From Cannabis sativa (taxonomy: Eukaryota > Streptophyta > Magnoliopsida > Rosales > Cannabaceae), in the NCBI RefSeq assembly GCF_029168945.1, contig NC_083605.1, positions 34,299,280 to 34,363,279 of the forward strand: DNA of 64,000 nt, given 5' to 3'. The notes below the pieces were generated by a model that was given only the letters and a program-made list of their open reading frames with translations, made no database searches and was not told the origin of the DNA. A program made the translations under genes and the position numbers. Every line of letters starts with the position of its first letter. Position 1 is the first letter of the stretch. Below are positions 1-10,935 of the stretch, in pieces.

Positions 1-1
1 C

Positions 2-685
2 ATGGCAAAAGTTCCTTATGCTTCTGCAGTTGGAAGTCTAATGTATGCAATGTTATGCACTAGACCTGACATCTGCTATGCAGTTGGAATCGTGAACAGG
101 TATCAGTCAAACCCAGGGCAGGAACATTGGAATGTTGTTAAGTATATTTTGAAATACTTAAAGAGTACAAGGAATTATGTATTAGTCTACAAGGGTGGTG
201 CTTTAAATCCCATAGGCTATACAGACTCAGATTTCCAGGCATGTCTTGAAGACAGGAAATCTACATCTGGGATGGTGTTTACTCTTGGGGGTGGAGCAGT
301 GGTTTGCAGAAGTGCGAAACAAACCGCGATTTTGGATTCTACCATGGAGGCAGAATACATAGCTGCAGCTGAAGCAGCTAAAGAGGTTGTCTGCCTTAGA
401 AAGTTCTTCACCAGTCTTGGTGTAGTACCTGGAATGGAAAAGCCTCTAGTCCTACTTTATGATAACAATGGAGCTATAGCCAATAGTAAGGAACCTCGAA
501 GCCACAAGAGAAGTAAGCATATAGAAAGAAAATATCATATTATCAGAGAATATGTGGCAAGAGGGGATGTACTGGTGGAGAAAGTGGACACACAGGACAA
601 CTTAGCTGATCCATTCACCAAAGTCTTGGCAGTGACTGCATTCGAAAAAAACCGTCAGAATTTAGGGTTAATTGAAATGTACTGA
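2..685 (+). pseudogene. Ty1/copia polyprotein 3' end (RT tail and RNase H), cut by window edge
   Basis: The reading frame holds the last part of a copia reverse transcriptase and the complete RNase H domain. These copy element RNA and remove it from the RNA-DNA hybrid inside the virus-like particle. Visible signatures are LCTRPDICYAVG at the RT/RNase H connection, YTDSDFQ (first RNase H aspartate), STMEAEYIAA (glutamate), a YDNNGAI aspartate, and RSKHIERKYH near the end. The frame ends NLGLIEMY, a typical copia C-terminus about 30 bp before the 3' LTR. The frame has no breaks, but the gag, protease, integrase and most of the RT lie left of the window. The first ATG is internal to the polyprotein, not a real start. 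The minus-strand copia at 57413-60892 is the same family: the shared stretch is almost the same protein. Confidence 0.93.
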
Positions 686-714
686 TTTGTTTTATATTAG
701 CGCAAGTGGGAGTT
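686..714 (+). promoter_or_regulatory. Polypurine tract of the left copia element
   Basis: A purine-rich run (AAGTGGGAG) ends just before the LTR start TGTTGG at 715. This is the usual copia plus-strand priming site, and its orientation agrees with the upstream RNase H frame. Confidence 0.75.
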
Positions 715-2581
715 TGTTGGGTTTTATGCCCTAAATAAAACTCTATTTCAATGTAATCTAGATTATTCAATATCAATAAAGTAACAGAAGTATTTTTCAT
801 TCATTTTTGTATGTTTTGGTTCACTTTATCAATTGTTTGTTTATTTGATTTATAAATTCATCGAAACCCCTCTCACATACTTGATCATGTTTATTGTGTT
901 GTCAACACAGTGGAAAGTAAACATGACTATGTGAATAAAGGATTCCTAGATTTATCAGAACACTGGGTTTTACTGATATGACAATCTACAACAGAGTTTA
1001 CTTGCATTTGGTGAAATGCTATGTTCTTTCCAGAACATTGGTTAAAGTAAAGCTCAGGTTGGATGCATGGAGTATGCATTGGAATGGACCGATATTGAAC
1101 TTTGAAATAGATTTATAAAACTTACCGTAATATCTATTCAATTCAATATCACTAAGTTGATCCTAGATCAAATGATCTAAATCCTGATATGGTTAGGCTC
1201 AATCTCAAGAGTGTTATTCGTGTTCTTTGATTTGTTAGTTAAGCCTACTTTTGGGTCAGGGTGATACGTACATTTTGGGAACACGGTAGTGCAATTGAGT
1301 GGGAGCGCTAACATATAAATATGGAATCTATAGCTTCTATCTGGCCAATAGTAAGCGAAGGATGATTTCCTTCGAGCTTAACCAAACGAGATAAATGGTG
1401 GAGTACTCATTTCACTTAGCTGAAATATCATTTATACAGGGTTAAGTGTTTTAAGGATAAAATACATTGTAGGGTGTTACGGTAATTAAGTCCCTTTACA
1501 GTGTAAATCATCCATATAGAGGATCATTCATCACATTAGGATTATAACAATGGATAACTAATGATATGTCTATATGGTGGAACATATAGAGCATTCTATA
1601 TACTGAGAGTGCAATTCTAAGTTCTATGCGTGGATTCAACGAAGAATTAATAAGTCAGCGAATTTAAGTAGTAAATTCTTGATCTGCTTATTGGAAGCTC
1701 GGATATATAGACCCATGGTCCTTGCACTAGTTGAGATAATATTACCTGTAAGACTCATTTAATTGATTTTAATTAATCAATTATAATTCTCAAGTTAGAC
1801 TGTGTCTAATTTAGAATTTATCACTTATTAAGGGCAAAGCAGTAAATAGAGATTTTAAAGGGCATATTTATTAATTAGGAAACTTTAATTAGTTTTATTA
1901 TTAATAAATAAATGACAATATATTATTTGATAATTAATTTTAATTATTAAATAATTAGATTTGACATTTATGTGGTTGAGCAAAGAAATTGGCAGTTTTT
2001 GACAAAACAGGAAACTAACAATGTAGGAAAAGGAAAGTTGGAAAAGTGGCAAGCCTTGTTTCCACATTGCCTAGGCCGGCCACCTTACTTGCCTTTTCAC
2101 ATTGATTTTTCAACTTTTAAATGTCAATTAATTCAACCATAGCCCTGGGTGGTCTTCTATAAATAGAAGGTAAAGGCTTCAGTTTTTGTACAACAATATT
2201 CTGACAGAATGTTCTCACACAAAAACTCTCTCTAAGCCGCCACCCTCTCTCTCTCTACCTTCTCTGTTTCGAAATCTATGAGTGATAGGGTAGTGCCCAC
2301 ACACATCAAGTAATACCTCAATCATAGTGAGGAAGGCTATGTAGAATTCAGATTCAATAAAGAAGGACTATCGGGCTCAGATCTTGATCATACTCTGCGA
2401 CAGAAAGGAATCAAGGGTTAGAGATCTGAGTTGGAGGAGACATATATTCCGCTGCTCCCAATGTAAGATTTCTCTTACTTTTATGTGTTTAATTTTCCAT
2501 CGTTTTAGAAGTTCATATTTAGGTTGTTAAATCAACATACTTGTGAGTAGATCTAAGATCCTGGTAAAATAACTTCCAACA
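715..2581 (+). mobile_element. 3' LTR of the left copia element (1,867 bp)
   Basis: The LTR starts TGTTGGGTTTTATGCCC after the polypurine tract and ends ATAACTTCCAACA, so it has the TG...CA ends of an LTR. The same sequence recurs on the opposite strand at 55601-57477 and, more diverged, at 54342-55600, which supports both ends. A promoter-like stretch (CTATAAATAGAAGG near 2157) precedes a CT-rich leader. The target duplication cannot be tested because the 5' end is outside the window. Confidence 0.9.
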
Positions 2582-2991
2582 ATAGGTTCATTGAGAAGGA
2601 TCTGAGGCTATACTGAAGTATACGACTCCTTCGGAGCAGTTAAGAACTGCAAGACTTGGTTTTTATTATACTAATCAAGGAACAATTTCATTGCACCACA
2701 GGTGCAAGTGGTGTTGGGTTGAAATTCCTTTAATTCATCCCAAATTTATTTGAGTTTTGTGAAGTAAGAGGTGACGGATTGATCACCTTGCTACAAATGT
2801 GTGAGTTGAGTTTGTAGCTGAAAGATTCGAGGTCCATTACCCTTGTTAAATCTTTCTTGAAATATCTGTGGCCAGGTGAAAATATATGATACTCTGTGCT
2901 ATTTCAGAAGAGACAGAGTTGATGAGCCAAGACGTAACCATGTTGTTACAACAAATCCAAGAATTGAGAAAAGGATATTATTAATTGCAAG
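2582..2991. other. Unassigned sequence between two copia fragments
   Basis: About 410 bp with no convincing reading frame. It follows the left LTR end directly. A short frame near 2922-2984 begins MSQDVTMLLQQIQELRKG and could be the start of another retroelement gag, but it stops at once and I could not assign it. Probably older repeat DNA into which the left copia inserted. Confidence 0.35.
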
Positions 2992-3426
2992 TCAAGGAAG
3001 GGTGCCATAAATGAAGGCAAACTTGTTTTTTGCTGTCAGTGCTATAGTTATGCCTCGTTTCCAAGATTGATAGTTAGCACCATTAAGAACTGTGGAGAGC
3101 AGAATGAGTCTAGGGTGATCTGCTGTGCTGAGGAAGAAGGGGATGGATACATCTTCATGAGCCAAATGATCGAGAATCGAAGCGCATTGTGCAGGAACAA
3201 CAAGTTGAGAATTATCACTAACAGGAGGATCTGGAGAAGAGTGAACTGGTTTGAGGTTGTCTTCTTCTGTCTCGAATCGCAATCTTGAAGTTGGAACTCA
3301 TCGTGGAGCCATGGAAGTGTTGACTACAGGTGCAAAAGTAGCATCAGGATTGGACTCCAATTGATTGTGCTCAGTTGTGGATGGAGGAACACCATCTTAA
3401 GAGCGTGTGGAGGGCCTTGCCATTGT
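2992..3426 (-). pseudogene. Copia gag N-terminal fragment, two stops
   Basis: Read on the minus strand, gag begins at an ATG near 3426 (MARPSTRS), runs through two in-frame stops, and continues as the open stretch 3282-2992. That stretch ends LLSTVLNGANYQSWKRGITIALTAKNK in essence, the start of the Retrotran_gag (UBN2-like) domain; compare the same segment in the intact copia gag at 26830-26940. One stop (TGA) sits where CGA would be expected. Nothing of the element follows beyond 2992, so it is a 5'-end fragment, probably cut by the junction with the unassigned DNA on its left. Confidence 0.8.
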
Positions 3427-3443
3427 TGCAGTGGCCAAGGTTT

Positions 3444-3455
3444 TTGCTGATACCA
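3444..3455 (-). promoter_or_regulatory. Primer binding site of the short-LTR copia
   Basis: On the minus strand TGGTATCAGC follows the LTR end directly. It matches the initiator tRNA-Met type primer site seen in the intact copia at 26122. Confidence 0.75.
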
Positions 3456-3645
3456 TATTAGGAAAATAGAGTGTAGCCGTGAGAGAAAAGCTTGATGCTT
3501 TGTTTTATTATCTCTTTCATGAATATTACATGTAGGGATATTTATAGAGATACATAGGAGCTAAGTTAGTTGGAGAAATTACTAACTTAGCTCAAATCCT
3601 AACTTAGAATGACATTAACTAATTTTAACAGAATTATAACTAACA
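3456..3645 (-). mobile_element. 5' LTR of a short-LTR copia fragment (190 bp)
   Basis: On the minus strand the LTR runs from TGTTAGTTATAATTCTG to TTTTCCTAATA and is followed directly by the primer site. A TATA-like CTCTATAAATATCC lies inside at about 3538-3552. Its size and layout resemble the 170-bp LTR of the copia at 25952, but the sequence differs. The internal region is truncated after the gag N-terminus, and no second LTR copy is in the window. Confidence 0.7.
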
Positions 3646-3780
3646 GTGAACTCGTAATGAGAAGTTACTAATGGGAAGAGTTGTGTTCAACAGAGAGGTC
3701 ATTGCTAAGTTCTTTCATAAAGTTTCTGGTCGTATGTAGAAATCAAAAATTGATTGGAAATTTAAAATAGTCAAGACAGT

Positions 3781-4560
3781 GGGAGACAACACCTTTGGGG
3801 TGGTGTGTTATTATTGGTGGAGTGGCTAGATTCTTGGTCATGGAATAACTTTGTTCCTTGTTGGATTAAAATGAAAGGATTCCCTACAAAAAAAATTAAA
3901 CTCAAAGCAATGTTAAATGTCTTGGTGCGATGGCAGGGGATGCCCTTGAAGTGCAATGAAATTCTAATCAATAAGTTTTCCTTAATGGCTATGTTCAGAT
4001 TCAAATTGGCTTTCCTCTGAATAAGAGTATTATTGTAAGGAGGTTCATACCGTCTGATGGTAAGAAAGTCCTGGTCTAGTTTTAGTTGGAAAGATTATCA
4101 TTGCTATGTTTTACATGTAGCATCTGGGGTCATGATCAAAAAGATTACTCTAAGACGGTGTTGATGAAGATGAATACGAACGACGAGAAATTTCCCAAGT
4201 ACATGGTCTGGTTAAATGATAAAGATCCAATGCCAAATTGATTTGTTGCATTTAATCAGGGACAAGCTAAAATAAAAAAAAAAATAAAAAAAGGGAAATG
4301 GCAAACAAATAGGGGAAGCAAGTAGCTTTGGTTGCAGACAAAGGATAGCTAACCTGCATTCACCTCATGATAAGGAATTTGATAGTACTATTATGATGGA
4401 GAAGACAACGGTTACAAATGAACGATGTTCGTGTGAGAATCCACTAACCCACGATCCCAGTGAGCTGGTTCATTTACAACCACTTGGTCAAAGTCAAGTA
4501 AGAAAAGAGGGTGGGAATTCTTGTGGGTCTGACTCGGGAAAATAGAGTTTATATAGAATG
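3781..4560 (+). pseudogene. LINE ORF1 fragment (DUF4283 / CCHC type), decayed
   Basis: Pieces in different plus-strand frames read as a plant L1-like ORF1. First comes FVPCWIKMKGFPTKK...KCNEILINKFS (open 3805-4020), then FPLNKSIIVRRFIPSDGKKVLV, then CFTCSIWGHDQKDYS. The last resembles a CCHC knuckle with its final Cys changed to Tyr. ORF1 proteins bind LINE RNA. Frameshifts and stops separate the pieces, and no ORF2 follows, so this is a dead partial copy. It is independent of the LINE at 32835-38659, although the two ORF1s are of similar type. The boundaries are approximate. Confidence 0.5.
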
Positions 4561-5039
4561 TGAGTTCATGGACCACGTGGCTCCTCAAGCTAACAAAAAG
4601 GAGAGGGCCCTGATTTTGATAAAAGAAATGGGCCTGAAATTCATGATTGTAATGACTGCATATTGAGTCATAAAAATTAGTAACTCATTAATGATTTATG
4701 TGAAAATTAAATGAAATATGAGATTTTATAAAAAAAAATTATAAAAATATGGCACTTATAAGTTTGTCACTTTTGTATGGTATTTTTTTTTTTTATAGAT
4801 ATATTTAAGGCTTTTTATGGTATTTGATATGCTATATTTTTGTAAACCTAATATCCAAACCCATATTTCATATTTTTATTTCTAGCTAATTGGTTTTATC
4901 TTTTTCTTTAATTTATTTTGCATTTACATTTTAAGGTTTCTTTCTATTTGGGACATTTACACCAACTAATAGTTTTTTCTTCTGTTGTGACTTAGTTAAA
5001 AAGAAAAGAAAGAAAGAAATCAACATTATAGTTTCAGTT
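4561..5039. other. AT-rich intergenic DNA
   Basis: No gene or clear repeat boundary is visible. It contains short A and T runs, including a T-run near 4783-4794. Confidence 0.5.
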
Positions 5040-5047
5040 GTTTGTGT

Positions 5048-5716
5048 TAGGGCTGGACATCGGGCGGATTGATCGGGTTTTGAATTCGCAAGTTTCGAGT
5101 TAAAAATCAACCCGACCCGTGAAATAGTTTTGGGTTTGTGGATTTTAGGCTTAAGGGTTCGCAGGTCCATGGGTTCAGGTTGACTGGGCTGGCCGAATTA
5201 ACGGGTTGACCCGATCAACTTGTTAATTTTTTTTTTTAAAAAAAAAAACTCAAATTTTATGTGATTTTTTCTATATACTAAATTAAGCATATAAGTTATA
5301 AACTTATGACACTTAATCTATATTTCGTTCCATTAAAATAAAATAAAAAATGCATTAATTTTAAATTTAAAATATAAAAGTGAAGTTCCAAACTATATTA
5401 TATATTGTTATTTTTAGTATATTATATATGTAATAAAAATAAAATGATTAGATTTTAGGGTTTTTTTTTATTTTTAATATATTATACATGTAATAAAGAT
5501 AAAAAAATAAAAAATAACCGAGTTGCGGGCGAGTTCGGGTCCAACCCGAAACCTGATGACAATAAAAAATCAACCCGCGAACCCGCCTGAAAGTTTACTG
5601 GGTTGGACCCGACCTGCCTGAAGAGAATGAGTTTTTCTAATTTTACGGGTTGACCGAGTCGGGTCTGGGCGGGTTGGCTGGGTCTGAGTCTAACCCGGTC
5701 AAACTGTGCAGTCCTA
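5048..5716. mobile_element. hAT-type non-autonomous element (669 bp)
   Basis: The ends are imperfect inverted repeats: TAGGGCTGGACA on the left and, read inward from the right, TAGGACTGCACA. They are flanked by a perfect 8-bp duplication GTTTGTGT (5040-5047 and 5717-5724), the size made by hAT transposases. GC-rich inner arms with repeated CGGGTT/AACCCG words surround an AT-rich core. No transposase frame is present, so it would depend on an enzyme supplied elsewhere. Confidence 0.8.
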
Positions 5717-5724
5717 GTTTGTGT

Positions 5725-6365
5725 GGGATCATTTATATATGTGCCAATTGTATTGTATTTAATATATTTTAAAAAAGAAGATAATGGTCTCAGTTTCTAT
5801 AACTGTAATTTGCAAAGCTGTCATTCTTAAACTTGTGCTTCTTCTTCCAATTGAGACCATGCAAGAGAATCAACAATTGTAATGTGATAATCTCAAACTC
5901 ATTCTCTCGTGGTAAAACACACAGTCACAAGCCAAATATTGACCCTAAACTCAATTGTGAAAATAAAAACTAATAGTATCTTTATCTTATAGTATGTATG
6001 TACTTCTAATTAATATTAAAATTCAATATATATACTGTTGGTTAGTTATCTTTAATTTTATAGGTTTTTGACATTTAATTAATAAAAAATAGTGATAAGT
6101 GAAATATAGGTTTTGTTTCGTCTTCCCTAAAATGGGCTTGTCTTGATAAATTGTAAAAATGGCAGTTGCTACTACTATCTTCTTCTCTTCTCTTGTTGGC
6201 ATTGCTTATGATTTTCTTATCTATCATCCATGGCTTCATTCTATGCTCTCTCTCTCTCTCAAGTGCTACCCTTAGTCTCTTTCTTACTCTCAAAAAAGTA
6301 AAAAAAATAGTGTTGCTAGGCGTTAACTCCAAGTTATTTTCATTTGCTCATAGCTTAGTTTCTTA
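5725..6365. other. AT-rich intergenic DNA
   Basis: I see no supported gene. A pyrimidine-rich stretch with a short (CT)n run lies around 6170-6300; the 66-codon frame over it has low complexity and no recognisable domain. Confidence 0.45.
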
Positions 6366-7121
6366 AATAGTAACACCCTAATTTATAAGAACGTCACGTG
6401 TGTGATTTTATAAACTAGTTTAATATTAATAGATTAATTAATTAATAAAAACCGTGAATATATTAAAAACTTGACCAAAAATCTAAAAATGAACATCATA
6501 ACGACAGTACAAAAGTATTTCCAGGGATCCCTATTATAAAAAGTTTACAAAAGACTATATATGATAATAATGCAAAACACAAAATCAGAATACACAGCAG
6601 ATACAACCAATCCAAAATAACTCCTGACACTCAGGCTGATGAGGTCAATATGTACATTGCTGGAGAAGACCATCATCTCATGGATGCTCTAACTTTTCCT
6701 TGTCCTTACCTGCACCATAGAGCACCAGTGAATCACATACACTAAGCAAGAAAAGTGATAAGAAAGGATACATTCAATAACTAATCATATATTTCATTAT
6801 CATATAATAATTACACCATAACATTCAGCAGTAGGTAATATAACCATTTATATACATAAAAATAGACATGCTCATATATTTGTATTGTCTAATTAAGCAA
6901 GCCCGTGTCATAATGTAATATCATATATATTTGTAAACGGGATCCTGAAATCTTATAAGTATAATATGTTATGTTTTAACTCAAAAGCCAAATTTTAATT
7001 ATTCACGTTTTTCCAATAACCTCGTTGATTAGCAACGAGCTGCACAGTACGTTAAAAATCACGCTAACACGCCTATGCTAGTTAGGGTGCTACAAACACA
7101 CCTAATCTAGTAGGGTGTTAC
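6366..7121. mobile_element. Gypsy LTR fragments, mixed orientation
   Basis: The left part starts GTAACACCCTAATTTATAAG and resembles, in order, the minus-oriented gypsy LTR at 44120 (GTAACGCCCTAATG, a GGGATCCC block, TTACCTGCACCATAG). The right part (about 6935-7121) resembles the plus-oriented LTR end at 53400-53611: TTAGCAACGAGCTGCACAG, ACACGCCTA, and an end AGGGTGTTACA. So two LTR pieces of related gypsies lie head to head. Both are old and incomplete. Confidence 0.6.
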
Positions 7122-7318
7122 ACTACCCTCAATTAAAGAAAGAAAAACCAAGGAAAGAGGCAATAACTACTCTACCTCGAGTGTTTGCAATTACTCAGGT
7201 TGACGCTACTGCTAGTCCATCGGTGGTGACAGGTCAAATTCTCATCATTAACTCCTTTTATTCTGTATTATTTGATGTTGGAGCTACACACTCGCACGTG
7301 GTAGCTAAACTAAGTTAA
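7122..7318 (+). pseudogene. Gypsy protease-region fragment
   Basis: The open stretch reads PQLKKEKPRKE, then RVFAITQVDATASPSVVTGQ, then LFDVGATHSHVVAKLS. It is the segment from just after the gag zinc knuckle to the aspartic protease active site, and closely parallels the minus-strand gypsy at 49690-49450. The usual DSGATH motif reads DVGATH, so the active-site Ser/Thr is lost. It stops right after the motif; no RT follows. Confidence 0.75.
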
Positions 7319-7573
7319 ATGAGCTTTACTCCCATCTTTCGGTTCCATGGCTGCCCTTTAGGCGGTTAATCCTTAAGGTGTTTTTGCCATGATCCTTTGT
7401 AGGGGACCATTGGCCCTATTCCTTTTCATGGTGGTTGCTTGTCACATGTGGGTAGTGTTAGCCTCATGAGTTTTCTCGACCTCTTGTGTGAGCTATCAAT
7501 TTGTTTGAGAGAGCTTTTCGACACTTGGGCTTTCTGAACCTCTTTCTGGTGTAACCTTATCGTGGATATAGGG

Positions 7574-7860
7574 GAGCTTGTGGCCCTTAGGCGGCGCTCA
7601 ACTTTTCTTAAGATTTAACATTTTATTGATGGAGCTTGTGGCCCTTAGGCGGTGCTTGACCACTTACGTTGCATTATTCGTGTCACCTAAAGTGTGTTTT
7701 AAATGTTAAATGATCAGTACTCCTTGGATATAAGAGAGCTTGTGGCCCTTAGGTGACACTCAACCTTTCTTAAGATTTAGAATTTTATTGAGGGAGCTTG
7801 TGCCTCTTAGGCGGTGCTTGACCTCTTATATTGCATTTGTAGAACTTAAAATGCATTTTG
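7574..7860. repeat. Tandem repeat, period about 162 bp, two copies
   Basis: The core GAGCTTGTGGCCCTTAGGCG recurs, with small changes, at 7574, 7632, 7736 and 7794. The spacings are 58, 104 and 58 bp, giving two tandem copies of a 162-bp unit that each contain two copies of the core. A weaker relative (CTGCCCTTTAGGCGGTTA) lies near 7352. The preceding 7320-7573 has no gene. The origin of the repeat is unknown to me. Confidence 0.8.
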
Positions 7861-7917
7861 AATGTTAGAAGATCGATACTCCTTTTAGAGAGGCCTCCCT
7901 CCTAGAGTCGTATTTGA

Positions 7918-7918
<1 letters not shown>

Positions 7919-7991
<73 letters not shown>
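7919..7991. repeat. (CT)n microsatellite, about 70 bp
   Basis: An almost pure CT dinucleotide run. The arginine/glutamate repeat protein it encodes in other frames is an artefact. Confidence 0.97.
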
Positions 7992-7993
<2 letters not shown>

Positions 7994-8389
7994 GAGCAAG
8001 TCAAACAGACATGTGAAAACATGTGGAAATTGATGAATGCTATAAGTGAAGTGAAAAGAAGAACTATTCAAAGGAAAATTGTTAAGCTTAGCCTGCATGC
8101 ATAGATTGTGCCAATGCCCACTACAAAAAGTTTTTAACGTTTTGTTTTAAGGTCCCTTTTTGGCTTGTTGCTTTCCCATAAGGCACTATCTGAAAGGAAC
8201 AAAATAAATGTAATAAACAAATAAAGGTTGAAAATAAATAAGTACGTTAAGATAATCTCTTTCGTAACACGTAGCCATTTCATTTTCAATATTTGGGGTG
8301 GGCCGGGGAATGTGTTGGGTCGGACCAACTCATATTTTTCAAAACTTTCAACATATAGACCCTACAGTAGCGTCTCATGTCGAGTTAAT
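7992..8389. other. Intergenic DNA without recognisable features
   Basis: No coding potential that I can support; several short frames overlap on both strands without domain-like content. Confidence 0.45.
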
Positions 8390-10880
8390 ATTGGGCATTT
8401 TACAAAAATACTGCATTTGGGGTAATTGTTTTCAATTTTACTGCCACACGGCAGAATTAACATTTATACTGTCCTCCCTTTTTTTTTTCTTTTATACTGT
8501 CAACAACAAAACAAAAGTATGAGGCCTCCATCTTTGACAATCACAGACATAACCACCACAACAACACCAGGACACCGGAAAATAACCATTAATTCCGACA
8601 AGAATAAACAAAAGCAGTAAAATCGACGTCAATAAATAATCATGGCAAAACAACGGTAAAACAATACTAAAACAATCAAACAAAACAAAAGAAAAAAATG
8701 ATTAAAAAAAACAAACAATCTGCTGCACAACCTCAACACCAGATGCAAAATCAACTATATTTGCAAGTCTATTCCTAGAAAATTATAAAAAAAAAACTAC
8801 TAAAACAACACAGAAACAACACAAAAACAAATGAAGCAAATATAACTACTTAGAAAAATATAAAAGAAACACACACCTCAAAACTCTCTTGTGAGTGAGC
8901 TCGTCAAATATATTTATAGGAGAACCAAAAGAAAAAAACCACAAAAATAGCCAAAGAGAACGAAGAAGAAATGTATTTATAGCCTCCATCTTCCACACTC
9001 ACAGACATAACCATCACAACAACACGAGAACACCCAGAAAATACCTATTAATTCCAGGGAGATGGAGCAAGGGCAGTGAAATCAGCATCAAATAAATAAA
9101 TCATGAAAAACAACAGTAAAACAATACTAAAACAATAGTAAAACAAAAAAAAACAATAAAAGAAAAAAATGATAAAAAATTAACTATGTTGTGCACATCC
9201 TCAATACTAAATGCACTATATTTGCAAGAAAAGTTCTAGAAAATTAGAACAAAAAAAAACCACACTAACTCTTATATTTTCAAAAAAAAAACATAACTAA
9301 GAACTTCAAAAAATTTAAAAAAAAAGAAAAAAAAAAAAAAAAAGAAGAAAAGAAAAGAAGATGAAGAAGAAGAAGAAGAACTAAACATGAAAAAAAAATA
9401 AAAATCATGAAAAACAACAGTAGAATAATACTAAAACAACGGTAAAGATGAAGAAAAAAAAAACTTGAAGAAGAAGATGAATATTAGAACATGGGGGTGA
9501 GATTTATTTGAAAAGCTAGAAGATAAAGATGATGAAGAAGATGAATAGTGAGAAATGAGAGTGGGATTTTTAAATCTATTTAAATAAAAAAAAAAGAATG
9601 AGACATGGGGTGTGATTTTTAAATTTATTTAAATAAAAGAAAAAGTAAAACATGTCACTTTTATGACACATCCCATCAACCTTTTCATCAAAATAATAAT
9701 TATTAAATTATCTCAAAAAATAATAATTATTAAATATTAAAAATAATAAATAATAACTTTAATATCCATTAAAATAAAAAATTAAATAAATAATTGAGCC
9801 CATGTCCCAATCAATCTAAAAAAAACAAAGCAATAACATAAAAATGTTGGCAGCCGAAAAAAAAAAAAAAAAGTTGGCGGCAAAAAAAAAAAAAAAAAAA
9901 ACGATTACAAAAGTTATTTTTGGAGTGTAACAGTATAAAAGAAAGAAAATGGGAAAACACAGTAAACTGTGTAAATTTCCCTTAATATTTTGAAGAATAG
10001 ATTCGACATAGATGTAGACTCATTATTTTTGGTAGGGTTTTTATAAAAATATTAGATTTTAGCTGAAATATTTTAATTTTGTTGTTATATGGAAAAAATT
10101 ATATTTATATTGTTTTTTTTTCTTCTTTTATACTGTAAACACAAAAAAAAAAAATACGGGGCCTCTATCTTCTACACAGAACCAACAACAGTAGGACAAT
10201 CGTAAAACAACCATTAATTTCGGCGAGATTGAGCAAAAATAGTAAAATAGACACCAAATAAATAATCATAGCAAAGTATATGTAAACAACACTAAAATAA
10301 ATAAAATAAAAATAAAAGGAAAAAAGGATTTAATGAAACTAACAATTTTCTACATAGCCTCAACACCAGATGCAATAACGTCTATATTTGCAAACTCAGT
10401 TCTAAAAAATCAGAATAAAAAAACTACTAAAATAAAACTAAAACAACACAAAAACAAATGCAAAACAATGAAGTAGATATAACCACTTGGAAAAATATAA
10501 AAAAACTACGCAGCTCAAAAACTTTTTGTTAGTGAGCTCGTAGGAGAATAAGAATAAGAAAACCACAAAAATAGCCAAAGAGAACGAAGAAAAAATGTAT
10601 TTATAGTCTCCATCTTCCACACCCACAAACAGAACCAACACATCGACACGAGAACACCCAGAAAATAATCATTAATTCCAGCGAGATGGAGCAAGAACAG
10701 TATAATCGACGTCAAATAAATAAATCATGGCAAACAACCGCAAAACAACACTAAAATAAATAATTAAAAAAATATAAAAAAAAATGATTAAAATAAACTA
10801 ACCATCTTCTGCACAATCTCAAACACTAGATGCAATAGAGACTATATTTACAAGCTCAATCTTAAAAATCAAAATAAAAA
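8390..10880. repeat. Fourfold AT-rich module, arranged as two pairs
   Basis: A unit starting with GCCTCCATCTT occurs at about 8524, 8981, 10162 and 10607. It continues with a CAxAACCA-rich stretch, ATTAATTCC, a GACGTCAA-like word, AAATAATCATGGCAAA, a CTGCACA...CTCAACACCAGATGCA block and CTATATTTGCAAG. The second unit of each pair is preceded by the same GAGCTCGT...CCAAAGAGAACGAAGAA...TATTTATAG stretch. So a pair of roughly 450-bp units has itself been duplicated about 1.6 kb apart. Long A-runs separate the copies. Weak terminal similarity near 8390 and 9988 could mark a non-autonomous transposon, but I could not fix ends or a target duplication. No protein is encoded. Confidence 0.65.
9301..9470. 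repeat. Poly-A and (GAA)n low-complexity tract
   Basis: Long A-runs and repeated AAG/GAA triplets, for example 9355-9381. No coding meaning. Confidence 0.8.
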
Positions 10881-10902
10881 AAAATACACTCTTATCTTTT
10901 CC

Positions 10903-10935
10903 AATTCTTCTTCTTCTTCTTCTTCTTCTTCTTCC
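10903..10935. repeat. (TTC)n microsatellite
   Basis: About eleven tandem TTC/CTT triplets. The polyglutamate frame on the minus strand is a by-product. Confidence 0.9.

Noticed and set aside
7865..8098. Minus-strand frame with an Arg-Glu repeat
   Set aside because: Translation of the (CT)n microsatellite.
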